Source: Gavia stellata | Taxonomy: Eukaryota > Chordata > Aves > Gaviiformes > Gaviidae | Assembly: GCF_030936135.1 (NCBI RefSeq) | Contig: NC_082597.1 | Span: forward strand, 80,272,495-80,336,494 | Length of the DNA: 64,000 bases | Direction: 5' to 3' | In this document: positions 13,059 through 25,912 of the stretch, piece by piece | Layout of the letters: every line of letters begins with the position of its first letter | Numbering within the stretch: position 1 is the stretch's first letter | Position numbers and translations under genes: made by a program | The notes under the pieces: generated by a model | Database searches by the model: none | What the model was told of the DNA's origin: nothing | Seen by the model: the letters and a program-made list of their open reading frames with translations, nothing else

Positions 13059-14295
13059 GCTTCCAGGCGGGCGGGGGAGGTGGCGGGGAAGGGGAGGGGG
13101 GGGTTAGGCGGGGAAGGGCGGCCACGGAGCTTCCCTCCTCGCCGGTCCCTAGCAGGCCACTTGCCCCGCCGCGCCGCCGCGGGAGCGGGCGCTGCCCTCC
13201 ATGCCGGCCGCCGCCTCACCGCAACCGCCGCGGCCGTTCCCCCATCCACCCCTCCGCTGGCTCGCCCGGCCTCCGCCTCCGCCGGGCGCGCACAGGCGCA
13301 GGGATACAGTCCTCCCTCCTCCTCCTCCTCCTCCGCCTCCTCCCCCGGCCCGGCCGCGCCTCCGCCTCCCCGCGCCGCGCCCGGACGGCTCCTGGCGCCC
13401 GCCCCCCGGCACCTCTCCCGTCAGGGAGGGAGCGGGCGGGCGGCGGGGTGGGGGCGGCCGCGCGCGCAGGGGGGCAGGCGCGCGCAGCCTCTCAGGGGCG
13501 GGCGGTCCCACACGCACGGCCGACCGCCCCGCGGCTGACAAAAGCGCGGCGGGCTCCGCGCCCCGGCGGGGCCGGGGAGGGGACGGTCGGGATCTCGGCG
13601 CTCCCCCCGAGGCGCCCGCCCGCGGGCAGGGTGAGGGGATGCGGCGGGGGGCGGCCGCCGCTGTCGCATTCCAGCGGGACTACTTGCTGCCCTTCACCCC
13701 CTCCGCCGGCTGAGAAGCGGCCCGCGGAGCAACACCGGGGCGGCCGGGACGGGACTACTTTCTGCCACAGAGCAGAAGCGGCGGCGGCGGCAGCACAAAG
13801 GCGGCGGCCGCTCCTCCGTCAGGTGAAGGCGGTTTTGGCTGCGGCTCGGCCGGGCAGCGCAGGGCCACCGGCTCCTTCCTCCTCCCTCGAGCCTTGCCCA
13901 CCCGCCCGCTCTCCGGGAGGGGCTCGCTGGCACCTCCGAGGCGAAGGCGGCCAGGCCGGGCCACGGCAGCCCCTCAGCGGCCCCTCGGCCCTTCCCCCGG
14001 GCCCGGCGCTCGGGCCAGCCGCGGGCTCACGCTGGCGTTTAAGTATTTCTCGGCCTGCGCTGCCCCGCCGGTTGAATCAGAAACAAAACTGGGGGGGAAC
14101 GGGCTGTATTATAAGCTTATCGCCCGGGGAGGGGGAGGAACGATACGGTAAAAGTAAGTTACAATTAATACCCCCGGTGTGGAGATCCACGAGCAGTAAT
14201 CTTGGCTTTTTCCCAGAGCAGCGCTAGCAGGCGTTCCTTATCAGTAGAACTTGCTGCTTGGCTGATGTAATGGTGTTGGATTTGTTTCCCAGCGC

Positions 14296-14320
14296 TTTTT
14301 TTTTTTTTTGGGGGGGGGGG
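14296..14320. repeat. T14 followed by G11 homopolymer pair
   Basis: Fourteen T (14,296-14,309) are followed directly by eleven G (14,310-14,320). This is a simple repeat likely to vary in length. Confidence 0.95.
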
Positions 14321-17300
14321 TTGGGTTTTTGTCCCCCTTGCTAAATTAAATGTAGTAGGCTGGGTTTGTGCTGCTTGGAGCAATAGTTACAAATAAAAAA
14401 TAAAACGAGCAGCCAATGATGTGCTCTGTTTAAAGGTAACTTACTCTTTTCCCCTATTGCATCCATGTAAACACACCCTTTTCTTTCCGAAGAAGCTAAA
14501 AAGTTACGATTTTGTAATATACCCTCACGTAAAAAAAGCTTCCCTCCTTACCTACTTTCTTGCGTTTCCTCTAGATTAGAAGATCTACTTCAGGTTTTCT
14601 ACAAGGAACATTAAATGTCTCCCTCGCGTTCTCCCTCCCTCATGGAGTATGACAGCTGGTTAGTAGGATAATGACATGAGGCAGAACAACATACAGCAAA
14701 ATTTGAGGTCTTTACGTTCAGAAGTCTATTATTTTCAGAATTATTAGAAACTTACGGAAACATTTAACTTTTAATTTCATATCTGTTGAACATATATTTT
14801 CATAGCTTTTCTTGTGATTACAGCAGGAGATAACATCTGGGCCAGATTAAAGGCCCGGGCATTGTAGACTGACTCTTAACATCAGGCTCTTAGAGTCATA
14901 TGATAATATCAGACTCTCAGCTTTTACTGGGGAAAAAACAAAAACAAAAACCACCCAGAACTTTTTACAAAAAGAAGTGTATTTCTAACCTTCAAGGTTG
15001 CAAAAAAACATTTTGAAAATGTAAACAATGCGACTCAACAGCAATACCTGCCCGAGGCCAGGTCTGCATTACAAAATGTTGTCCTTGACTCTCAGCTGGA
15101 TGAAATCGCCTCCTCTGTTACTGCACTGTCGGCTGGGAGGATTAGCAAACTCGAGTAAGATCCACGTGGATAGCAGAGGGGAAGGGCTTCCCATGCAAAA
15201 ATGTACGTAGACGGTAGGTAACCCACGTCTAACCCTTGCTGTCACCACTAGATTTTTCAGGAGCTGGCAGAAGGAGCACACCATTATATTTATTTTCACT
15301 GTTTAATTGGAGTCGGAGAAGAAAAAGAGGTTTGTGGGTTTATTTTCCTTATACGGTACACTCATAATGTTGCACAATCTGTGATTAACCTCTTAAGAAG
15401 TATGGCAGACCTGTCATGAATTCTTCTTAATCGCGCAGTGCACCGCTGAGGAGAACCTCAAGCTTGAACCCCCGCATCACAGAACACATTTCTTTACGTG
15501 CCGTTCCCTCTCGCTTCTTACCTGTTTTGCTGGAAACACTCTGGTGTCTTGACTATCCCCCTTGGGAGCCTGATCTGGTTGCTGTTACTCCTAAAGATGT
15601 CTTCCCTGCTGTCCGGGCTGACTGGTTTTATTTTTAGCTTTTGAACATTATATGCTGTCACCGCTCACACTGGTGCATAATTTGAGCCCTTTCCTTTCCT
15701 GCTAGGATTTCCTCTGAGCCATTTAATGATTATTGGCTTCACCCCCCTCAGCCTAGACCCTTTCCCCCACAACCTGCATATTCCAGCCCAGGGAGCCTTT
15801 TTTGAACCCATTTTTCCATCAGTATTTAGGATTCAAGACCAAGCCTATGTCGTAACTGTTTCTCAGCTTTACTTCTATTTCATACACATAGGATTAACTC
15901 CATGGCAGAGGTTTTTACAAAGTAAAATAGGAGGCAAGATTACCATACGCAGAAAAGCCTCCGACAGGCAAGGTGTCTCTGAGATGGTTATGTTCCTTTA
16001 TTTGAGCTTAAAGTCAAAGTAAATGGAAGTGGAGAGGGAATGTCTCTTTCATTTTAGTAGGAACCCCGCCTTGTTGGATACAGTTATTTTCAATAACCTT
16101 GGAAAGAGAAATCTCGGTTTGCCAGCTTGAATCCCGTCTGAGGCTCCCACTGCTAAGAAACCTGCCCAGCCTTACCCTTACCTCCAGACTTAGACAGTGG
16201 CTCAATGATACAAGAGCTTTCAAAGGGTTTTTTTTTTATATTCGGGTTAGTTCCCTGGTTTGGTTGGTGGCCCAGCCTCACAAGCAGTTGTGTCAGCACA
16301 CAGGAGAGCAAGGGACGGCAGCTGGAGCTCCTGAAACCAGCAGCGACTGCCAAAGTCACTCTAGCTTTGAACTGTGCCCCAAGTTCCAGTGGAGTCAATG
16401 GGATCTCTGTAGGAACGGGACTGAAGTCCCTAATGAGCAAAAGCTGTTAGGAGAAGATGGCTGCTCAGCAAATGAATTTGTGGCTGCCCACATCACAGAA
16501 ACCACTATCGTAATTAGCGCTCTCGCTGAATGTCTCAACAAGAATTAATGGGCATGGCGTGGTGAAATCCTGGTCCCTCTGAAGTCAATGGCAAAACTTA
16601 CCGACTTCAAAAGGGCCAAGGTTTCATACTGAAACTCTAGCTCAAGTCCTCTCTTGCCCCCAGCAGGAAAGTCTGCAGCACCGTAGCTTAGGAAATGGGA
16701 CATGAAGTAGTGATAACTTCACCAATGATGCCTGTTACAACCATTGCGCAGATAAAATAGGACACCCCGACTCGCAGCATCATCACCTCGCCGCTTTGCC
16801 TAGGTCATACAGTTTATATTTACAAAGAAAAATGCTTCATCCAACGCTTCCCCAAAACAAGGTCAGCTCTAATAAATGTGATAGATATGCCTGACGAGGT
16901 GTATCCTGTTTCAAGAGTGCAATGGGTTCACCATGGTCTTCCTCCTTCAATGCACAGAGTCCCAGATCCTCTAGTCCTTTACCTAAAGTTCAGTAACCAG
17001 CAGACATACTTTTTCCCTCGCTTTTACTCCCATACCGTACAAACCGCACCATTTCACCAGGACATAGGCAGCTTACGAGCAGATTTCCTTGGACTGATGG
17101 TCGTGTCTCTATTCCAGAAATTTTCTCCAGGCCATGAGACCTCATTTGTCTTTGCTTTTACCGTCTGCAGGGTCCCGTCCCCCCCCCGCCCCGGTCTGTC
17201 AAACCACAGCAAAAACTAGCACTCCCGCTACTTCTGCGGCAATTTTCCCATCAAACATCCCATCAAGTCCCTTTTTTATCACATACAGAGCTGTCTCTTC

Positions 17301-18476
17301 TCCTTGCATTTCAGTACTACCTTATTTTCCCCCCTGGTAAGTATAATACCCATTCTTTCTTTCCCATCTCCTCTACCAGAAGAGGTTGCTTGGTGCCCAG
17401 GATGAGAACTGCGTTTCTTTGTGGCTAAAAAAAAAATCCTTACAACAAAAACTTCACAGAGAAGAAGGTGCTGGAGTTCAGCAGCCCATACAGGCAAGCT
17501 AGTCCAACAGCTATCCAGCGATATCCCCAAGGGGAAATATGAAATAAGATGACCTGAAAGGCTTGGGCATTTTCTTTATGCCTTTGGAGGAGCGTTTGGA
17601 CTCCTGCTGATGGTGCATCCAAGGTCAGGCTGTCTACCTTCTACGTCTTTTCTCCTCTTCCATCTCCCAGGGAGTTGAAAACAGCACTGCCTGAGGATAC
17701 GCTTCTTCAGTGGTCCTGTTTTCAGTGTGAGCCTTGCAGGATTCTGATTTTAATTTGGCACTGCCCACCAGACCACAGGGCAAGCCCAAGACTTTCCTTA
17801 TGAATATTTAGCCGTGGCTACATTTCAAAGCCAAATTATAAAAATGTCATCTGAGAAAGTTACAGTTCTAAAATTTGTAAAGTATTTTAATGCTAGGTCG
17901 ATACAGCGAAAACATCCTTTTAAAAGAGCTCACATTTCAGGCTGACAGACACCAAAACACTATTTTGTTTTAGTTTGCTCAAATTTTCAAAACTAGTCAG
18001 CATCTGGGCTCTATTAACCATAACGTGCGTGCCTTTTAAGCAACAACAATTTAAGAATATTTCCTTTTCAAATCCCTTTCATGGAGTTCAGCGTTTTGCA
18101 ATATGCATCCATAATATTTAACAATTCTGCTTTGCACTGCAGCCTTTGAAGTTTAAAAATTAGTTACCGGTAAAGCGTTGTACATTTGCTCGCACTCTTT
18201 TAGTCACAGGGATTAATGACTAGAATTTATGCCTATGGTCAAGAAAGGTAAGTCACTGTGTCAAGGTAATTAGCAATCTTTCCTCCAACAATTTTCAATC
18301 TTTATGTAATGTACACAGTGTGACACACCATCTGTGCGTAGGAAAGAGCTCATTTGCAACTTGAAACAGCCACTTCTGGCCTAAAGTGCTGTACCGTGGA
18401 AGTCTAGTTGACGGCAAGCAAAGAGGCTCATCCCTCTCCAGTTCAGACTCTGGGAGGAAGATTCATATTTGTGTTT

Positions 18477-18605
18477 CATATTTATTTTTATATTTATATC
18501 CATGTTCATGTTCAATTTATATTTATATTTATATTTATATTTATATTTATATTTATATTTATATTTATAATTTGTATTTATATTTATAATTTGTATTTAT
18601 ATTAT
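18477..18605. repeat. (ATTTAT)n hexanucleotide array
   Basis: A 6-bp unit ATTTAT runs without interruption for about nine copies from about 18,515 to 18,569, with degenerate units on both sides. Its stop-free frames read Tyr-Ile or Phe-Ile alternations and are not genes. Confidence 0.95.
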
Positions 18606-20708
18606 TTCTAGTCATACACAAATTAGTCTGCAATTCAGCCAAGACACTAAGCACCTCAAGAACGTGGCTATGGATCATCAACCGTGATACCTCTTCAGGG
18701 GTGTTGGTTTTATTAGCTCTTAGGTAAGTTCTCAAAATAGGCTGGAAAAGCAGGATGAATTCCTCAGAGCAGAAAAGCGTGCCCTCTAATGGTTAAACTT
18801 TAGGTTTAATGTCTGCCATGTTTGATGAAGCCTTCCTCTTTTAAGAGATTTGTAAGGTAAGGTCACACAAATACAAGATGTTGGAATAATTTATTATTTC
18901 AAGGAAAACACAAATCTTTTTTACCCTCTTAATTGCTTTATAGGTAGTAATTAAAAATAAGGGTGGAGGCATATCCTTGGTAACATTTTCATTAAATTAC
19001 CATTACCCAGGATTTCTCAGAGAAAAATCGATGCCTCTGACAGTTCAGAACTATTACTCGTATTCTACTCGATAAGTTTTATGTTTCACTGTGGGAAGAG
19101 AGTCTCAAGGCCTGGAAAGGCAGCGTGCAGGACATAGATAAGTCCCCGGTTTATTTCAGAATCACAAAAATGATTGTGAATGCCCTAGAGCATGATACCA
19201 CTCTTCAGTGAGTAAACTTCAAGGATAAAATCCTTACCTTTTTTTTTTTCAAATCTTTAAATCAACTAATAACAATGCAGATAATAGTTTTAATTAGTCC
19301 TTGCTCACTTCTCAACTAATGAAATCCCAAGCTCATCAACAGTGGCTGATTCTACAGTCTATCCTTTTTTCACAGGCCTTGCCAGTGATTTAGTTAGTGA
19401 ATTTCTGGTTTATTAGAAACGCAGTGATCTTTGCATCAAAGCTATAGGACTTGGAGGGAACAGCTGAAGTGGCAACTGAGTGCCAAATTCTGCCCCCTCC
19501 CCGCTATCAACTGGCGGTGGTCGTAAGTGCAGGGTATGCTGAAACCACCCGTGCCTCCACAAAAGATACTTTAAATACAGGCACAGGACAGCAAAAAGCT
19601 CGGCGCACATTCACCCCGGCCATTAGCTGAAGTGTCTCCATTGATTTCATTGCGTGGTAGAGCAGGGATGAATGTGGGTCCTTAAGCTTGCACTGGCTCC
19701 GTATAGAAAGGTTTCTGTGGCTTATGGCCTGTAACTCATTCTTCATGTGATGAGGGGATGGAAGAGGCAATTATATATGATTGAAGCCTCATCCGCTGCT
19801 TTTCCATCTCCATTAGTTCTTTGAATAATTTCCTTACAGTGTAGACCTCAATAAAGACTCTTCCAGCACAGCTGGCAACTAAATGTAGGTAGCTGACAAA
19901 GGAAAACACAAAGACAGACCCACTCCCCAAATACATTTGTTAAAACAGTTGTGCCTGCTATAAAGATATTATTGAAGGATCATCGTATTCCGTTTTGGAA
20001 TAATTAGATTATATTTTCTCCTCTCAAGAAAAAATAGTGATTAGCGTGAGGCTATCCAATCCATTCCTCCTCCTTCCTTCTTCCACCCCCTCCCCAGTCA
20101 AACCCACAAAGACAGTATTTGGTCACATGGTTCTTTGAATAAAAGACAGCGAATTGTGTCTAAATAGCCCTGACTCATAAAGCTCCTTCCAATGCCTTTT
20201 TCAGTGTCAGAGCTTTGCAGTTAATGCAACTTCTACTAATTTTTTTCCTTACTACAATTGTGAAAAATCTAATACCTTTAGAATGATCTGAAAAGAGCTT
20301 ACACAGAACAAAATCCCCATTTAATCTTGGCATATTAAGGAATCTTTTCTTTGAACAATACATTTAAAATGCTATTTTCCCCAAACACTTCTTTTTTTTC
20401 CAGATAAGTAAAGCTCTAAGTGTTGAAAAAAATGATGATTTAGAGTCCTATCCTTCATTTGTGGTTTAGGAATCCTGGCACTTTAACTGGAGCAAATGTT
20501 AGTGAGGATACGTCCATCTTCCTATGGTACACTGTGGCAGTAAATAATTAATTCAGTACATCAAAAGGTGTTCCAGGCACCATGTTAAAAAAACCAATGG
20601 GATCCGCAGACCCAAACCACTTAAAGATAGGAGAAAAAAATGTTTGCAGAGAATTGTATATACCAGTTGTTTAGGTGTTGCTCCCACTTTGTGTACTACT
20701 CCTCAGTT

Positions 20709-21809
20709 AGTCATAGAACCATAGAATCATAGAATGGTTTGGGTTGGAAGGGACCTTTGAAGATCACCTAGCCCAACCCCCCTGCCATGGGCAGGGACAT
20801 CTTCCACCAGAGCAGGTTGCCCAAAGCCCCGTCCAACTTGACCTTGAACACTTCCAACGATGGGGCATCCACAACTTCTCTGGGCAACCTGTTGCAATGT
20901 CCCACCACCCTCATCGTAAAAAATGTCTTCCTTACGTCCAATCTAAATCTACCCTCTTTCAGTTTAAAACTGTTGCCCCTTGTCCTGTCACTATAGGCAC
21001 TGGTAAAAAGTCTCTCTCCGTCTGTCTTATAAGCCCCCTTTATATATTGAAAGGCCACAATAAGGTGTCCCTGGAGACTTCCCCAGGCTGAACGACCCCA
21101 ACTCTCTCAGCCTTTCTTCACAGGAGAGGTGCTCCAGCCCTCTGACCATTTTCATGGCCTCCTCTGGACCTGCTCCAACACGTCCACGTCTGTCCTGTGC
21201 TGGGGGCCCCGGAGCTGGACGCAGTACTGCAGGTGGGGTCTCACCAGAGCGGAGTAGAAGGGGAGAATCACCTCCCTCGACCTGCTGGCCACGCTTCTTT
21301 TGATGCAGCCTGGGATACAGTTGGCTTTCTGGGCTGCGAGCGCACATTGCTGTCTCTCATCTGTCATCTACCAGTATTCTCAAATCCTTTTCTGCAGGGT
21401 TGCTCCCTATCCATGCATTCCCTAGCCTGTATTGATATTGGGGATTGCCCCAACCCATGTACAGGACCGTGCACTTGGCCTTGTTGAACTTCATGAGGTT
21501 CACATGGGTGCACTCCTCAAGCCTGTCAAGGTCCCTCTGGATGGCATCCCTTCCCTCCAGCGTATCAACTGCACCACTCACCTTGTTGTCATCTGCAAAC
21601 TTGCTGAGGGTGCACTCGATCCCACTGTCTATGTCATTCATGAAGATATTGAACAGTATCAGTCCAAATATGGACCCCTGAGGGACACCACTTGTTAGTG
21701 ATGTCCATTTGGACATTGAGCCATTGACTGCAACTCTCTGGATTCGGCCGTCCAGCAAATTCCTTATCCATGAAATAGTCCATCCATCAAACCCGTATCT
21801 CTCCAGTTA
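20709..21809 (-). mobile_element. CR1 non-LTR retrotransposon, 5'-truncated and inactive
   Basis: This is a minus-strand CR1 LINE. Its 3' end is at the left, with the tail read on plus as CATAGAATCATAGAATGG. Moving rightward, the minus strand encodes the end of the CR1 ORF2 protein, including [40 protein letters not shown], and the reverse-transcriptase stretch GVPQGS and [24 protein letters not shown] is the catalytic box. The reading frame is broken by frameshifts and stops between these blocks (for example between the segments at 20.77-21.06, 21.03-21.35 and 21.36-21.76 kb). The 5' end is lost just upstream of LLDGRIQR, so the endonuclease and most of the reverse transcriptase are absent. 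It is a dead copy. Confidence 0.95.
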
Positions 21810-22245
21810 AGCAACAGGGACATTCTGCACATTCTATAGCTTTTACAAAACAGCAAGGTTTGGGCAACCTGCATTTGCTCTCACTTTATTTATTTGTTTT
21901 ACCCCACTGAGTGATCACAATGTACAAGCAGAAGAGCTGTAGCTCTTGGTCTCATTCAGTGTCCCAGCAGCTCCCCCGATTTCTGCACAGAAAGTTTAGA
22001 GTACTCAGCTATGCATCTGCCAGTTCTTTTTATCATTCTTCCCATTAAATGTGTCATGGTTTATAGTTACTTGAAGACAAAATGTTTGAGACTCATGCCC
22101 ATGGTGTAGCTGGAACACTTGTCATGGCTTTTTGAGACAAACAAGGGACAAAATCTGTTTTTGTCTGAGATGCTGGTTTTTAGTTCAATAGCTTCAGAAG
22201 GACCTCTTCATGAGCAAAAAGCGCTCAACGTTATGTAGCCCTGGG

Positions 22246-22334
22246 TCACAGAATCACAGAATCACTAAGGTTGGAAAAGACCTGTAAGATCATCAAGTCC
22301 AACCATCAACCCAACACCATGTATACTGGTTGGA
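22246..22334 (-). mobile_element. CR1 3'-end fragment
   Basis: About 90 bp begins with AGAATCACAGAATCAC and continues with GGTTGGAAAAGACC and AAGATCATCAAGTCCAACC, the usual 3' terminus of an avian CR1 subfamily read on the opposite strand. Only the 3' end survives. Confidence 0.85.
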
Positions 22335-24216
22335 TGGTCAAGGCTCCAACATGTGACAAAAATCTCAAGGCCAAAACATGGACTTAAAACACCCCTCTCC
22401 ATGTTTGCAGGAAGTCTAAAATGTAGCCGTGGTCATCCCGGAATGGAAATTAATTTCTTGATCAATGGTTTCTGATGTAAATAGCTTTTAGCATTAAAAG
22501 ATGCCAGGTTTGGCTATCTTGAAGTTACTAAACTATGAGACTGAAATGATCACCCAGTAATTATTTTGCTACATAGATACCATTTCAAAAGAAAGTTTAG
22601 AACATCAAAATTCAAGATTAAAATATTCTTCAGTTTTAAACAGGAAGATCTGAAAACTAAAGCAAAACACAACCTAGGAAATAGAAAGGCAAATTCCCAT
22701 TTTCTTTCCCTGTGCAAAACCTCCACTCTTGAACAACGTTGGATAGACAACAGAATGGCTGTGCAGAAAAGGAAGGTAGAGAGAGGATAGATACTGAAAT
22801 GTCACAACTGGTGATAATAGGGTAAAATAAATACAAGTTGAGCTGAGTTAAAGATTGAAACAAGATTTCTTAAATTTAGGTCAAAAGCCAAATAAGAAAT
22901 ATGCAAGGTCTTTCCTGGAAAGACCTGTCTTGTTTTACCAGGTCCATTACGAGACCTGCAACCAAGGCAGTTTCTAACTAGGACTTAATCAACATTCAAT
23001 CAGGTGAAAATTAACTAAAGGAAAAAAATAATCTGAGTCAGTTACAAAGTTACAAACTTTACCCCAAAAACAAGACTCGTCTTTTGAATTCACCTTTCAA
23101 GCCTACTTTCCTTCTGCGGTCTCAGCTGGAACGTAGGTGTCAGCCGGCAGCAGAGCTGGTACAAGGACCAGCGCGTGACTTGCCCTCTGACGCACGGTGA
23201 CTTGCTGTTGTGCAAGGCCACGGACCCCAGCTGCTGCATCTGCCCACTTTAACTCCATCTGGATTGCTGCCCAGGACAACCTTCTTCTAAGTTCCGAACG
23301 CCTGATGTTTTACAAAGCCAGGAGACGCTCCAGACACAAGGAAGCAAGCTGCACTGTAACTACATGTAGCATGTATGTACTGTATTGGTTGCTCTTTTTG
23401 CTATTGCTGGGTTATGCAGGCTGAGTTCCTGGAAATCACTGTCATTACCAATTGATGGGGTAGCCAGTGGAGATGTCTGCTGTCACCAGTGACACCCGTT
23501 TTTGCGACTGCAAAAACATCATGGCACTTGAACTACCCTCAAACTCACCCTTGAGAGTGAGTCTCCAATGTATTTCTGGGAAAGCTTACGTTCTCTCTAC
23601 TAGATGTAGCACGTGGACAGACTTCAGCGTTCAGGCCTGTCTCTTTTCAAACTCTACCATCCTTTACAATGTTCACTTGAATGGCATATACCCTTGCTTT
23701 ATGTATTTGTCGGTGTAGGAAAGCCGCATGTGTATCTTGTGAAGTTTAGTAGGGAGCAGCGTAGCGTGAGCTGCTCTCACTCGTTTAAAACTATACCTCA
23801 CAAACAATATCTTTTGCCCTTTCTAAAACAGAGTGCTCCATAAAGACAACATATAGCATGTGCCAAATCTGGAGTCTTTCCAGAAATAGTGCCTGAGTTA
23901 TCACATGGTGGAAAAACATTTGAACTCCTTATTTCGTGCCCTGAAACAAAACAAGGACAACATTGTCGTAGTTAAATAATCAGAAGCAGCTGGGAAAACT
24001 GTCTTCAGATTCTTTCAGAAATTTTACCTCTGGGCTGAGAAGTCCTGTCATCCTATAAGGCAATTGTTTTGGAAAGTTCTAAGCCACTAAGGGGGAGGAT
24101 TTGACTTACAGCCATAAACTCTGTGCTGGAGGACCTCCCACGGACACCAATGGGAGTTGCACGCACAAAGACAGAGCAGCACACGGCCGCTGAAGTAAAG
24201 GGATCATCTCATCCAT

Positions 24217-24290
24217 AACTTACTTGGAGGATCCAAACTTACTTGGATCTTTACTTGGAGGATCCAAATAACTTACTTGGAGGATCCAAA
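24217..24290. repeat. Short degenerate tandem repeat (ACTTGGAGGATCCAA)
   Basis: Three copies of ACTTGGAGGATCCAA, plus one partial copy, occur at irregular 20-30 bp spacing. This appears to be a local duplication with no coding content. Confidence 0.9.
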
Positions 24291-25850
24291 TCCTTACACA
24301 GAAGGATTTCAGTAGTGTCAACGGGAACTTGGATTTAGGGGTAGGGAAAAAAAGCTCTTTCATAAAAGCAAACAGAAAAACTTACTCAGAAACTAACTAA
24401 ACAGCAGGCAAGCCTATAGGAAATCTGCTTCATAGTGAGGGTTTTTCTACCGTCTTCCTAGCACAAGAATAAATGTTTGAACTTTGTGCAAATTTTCAGT
24501 CTAGGTGTTGTTCAGAAGAGATGCAAAAGTCACGGTGTCAAAGTCTAAGCACCACTGATCACATCCTTCTTTCAGTGGAAGTGGGGGCACAGAGAAAACC
24601 CGGTGCTGCTCCCGGTGGCTTTTGAACATACGGCCGGAACTCAGCTGTTTCTCTGATGTGGCAGGTACCAAAGCACCTTAGAAGTACTTTGACCTTATTC
24701 AGCCATCCTTACCACCCTAGCATTTTGAAGAAACTCCTTTCAGGTCTTCAGAATGACTGCTTAAATCAGCCAATGTGTCAAAACGTGCCTATGGTTTAGC
24801 CAGTCTAACCTACAACATCTTGAAGTTGTTCTGGATGTTAACTGCTTGTTAAATTTCTTTGAGAAAATACAGACTGCACAAATTACCTGATGACTATGCC
24901 TGGGTGTTTCTTCTGTTGTCTGTATGATGGATTTTTCACTTTTCTATTAAAAACAAAGCAAAATAAAAATGAGAGTGATCAGAACACCTCGGACATGGCA
25001 TATCTAAACTCTTTTGCCACTTAAGACAATGACATTTTATAGGTCGGAAGGAGAGGAGTAACAGGACAGAAGTTAATACACAACCCTCAGGGTTGTTTTT
25101 TTTTCATGAAGTGAGCCAATATACAGGGAACAGTGATCCAGTGTAGTTGTACTGAAACTTAAAAACACATTTATTCATTGTTTATAATATCTACCAAACA
25201 CAAAGAGCAGCAGTTTTATGCTTTGCACTTTGATATCCTCAAGAAGTGCAGAGACCTAGAAGAAATAAGCAAATTTAGACTGTGAGATTAAGAGTGAGTG
25301 TAGGCTTCCTGAAGATGAAGAAAAATTTTTAATATATCCCAATCCTTCAGGGGACCTACCCATTGAGAGGCTGGTAAAGCATCTGGGAACAGCACGGACA
25401 CCCCTGAAGGGATGTGCAAGACTTTGAAACGATGAGGGGATGCAGCTATCCCATAACTATCAATGAACAGGGAGGTAGAGAAGTATATTGCCTATATGAG
25501 AGAATGAGTAATGCATAGGAAGGGCCCAGCAGTCTAGGCCCATTTCAGGAGTGTGACAGAGCACAAGGTATAGCTCCTCTATATGAAGGGGTACTGGGTA
25601 GAAACTGTTGACTGCAATAATGGCAGCTGAAACTCTATCTTTGTATCAGCGTGGAGTATGGGATGGTGGGATCAAAGTGGTATCTGATGGTGTCATCAGA
25701 TTCAAATCCACTAAGATGGTTTTGTAGGAGGAAGGAAAATAAGATTCAGTTTTGAAACCGCTTTCTTATGTAATTATTTTTTGGTTTTTTGTTTCTGTTG
25801 GTTGGTTAGTAATTTACTTGAAAGAATCCTGAGTATAAGCATTTTTTACA

Positions 25851-25912
25851 GTTGGACTTGATGATCTTAAAGGTCTTTTCCAACCTAAATGTTCCTGTGA
25901 TTCTATGATTTC
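25851..25912 (+). mobile_element. CR1 3'-end fragment
   Basis: About 60 bp reads TTGGACTTGATGATCTTAAA, then GGTCTTTTCCAACC, and ends TGTGATTCTATGATT. This is the 3' terminus of a CR1 element in plus orientation, opposite to the other copies here. Confidence 0.88.

Larger units (their letters stand above)
12540..14040 (-). promoter_or_regulatory. LRP6: CpG-island promoter region of LRP6
   Basis: About 1.5 kb of very GC-rich, CpG-dense DNA surrounds LRP6 exon 1, with many GGGCGG/CCGCCC-type GC boxes and no obvious TATA box near the start. It contains a CCT-rich stretch (13,311-13,342) and several short GCC or GGC runs. Composition drops sharply to AT-rich DNA on both sides. The boundaries are estimated by eye. 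The transcription start should lie upstream of 12,988 on the minus strand (higher coordinates) but cannot be placed exactly. Long open frames in this region, up to about 300 codons, are a by-product of high GC and are not annotated as genes. Confidence 0.8.
14041..20708. other. Intergenic DNA upstream of LRP6
   Basis: I see no gene in this stretch. It is mostly AT-rich and broken by stops on both strands. A 149-codon plus-strand frame at 16,099-16,548 resembles no protein I know. Contents that can be named are a T14/G11 run at 14,296-14,320 and an ATTTAT array near 18.5 kb. Distal regulatory elements for LRP6 could be here but cannot be recognised by eye. Confidence 0.7.

Noticed and set aside
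12612-13713. Several 100-300 codon frames in the LRP6 CpG island, both strands
   Set aside because: High GC removes stop codons. The sequences are Pro/Arg/Gly/Ala-rich with no domain similarity.
16099-16548. 149-codon plus-strand frame in the intergenic region
   Set aside because: No recognisable domain or signal, and the length is within chance expectation for this amount of sequence.
18386-18611. Tyr-Ile and Phe-Ile repeat frames
   Set aside because: They are translations of the ATTTAT hexanucleotide array.
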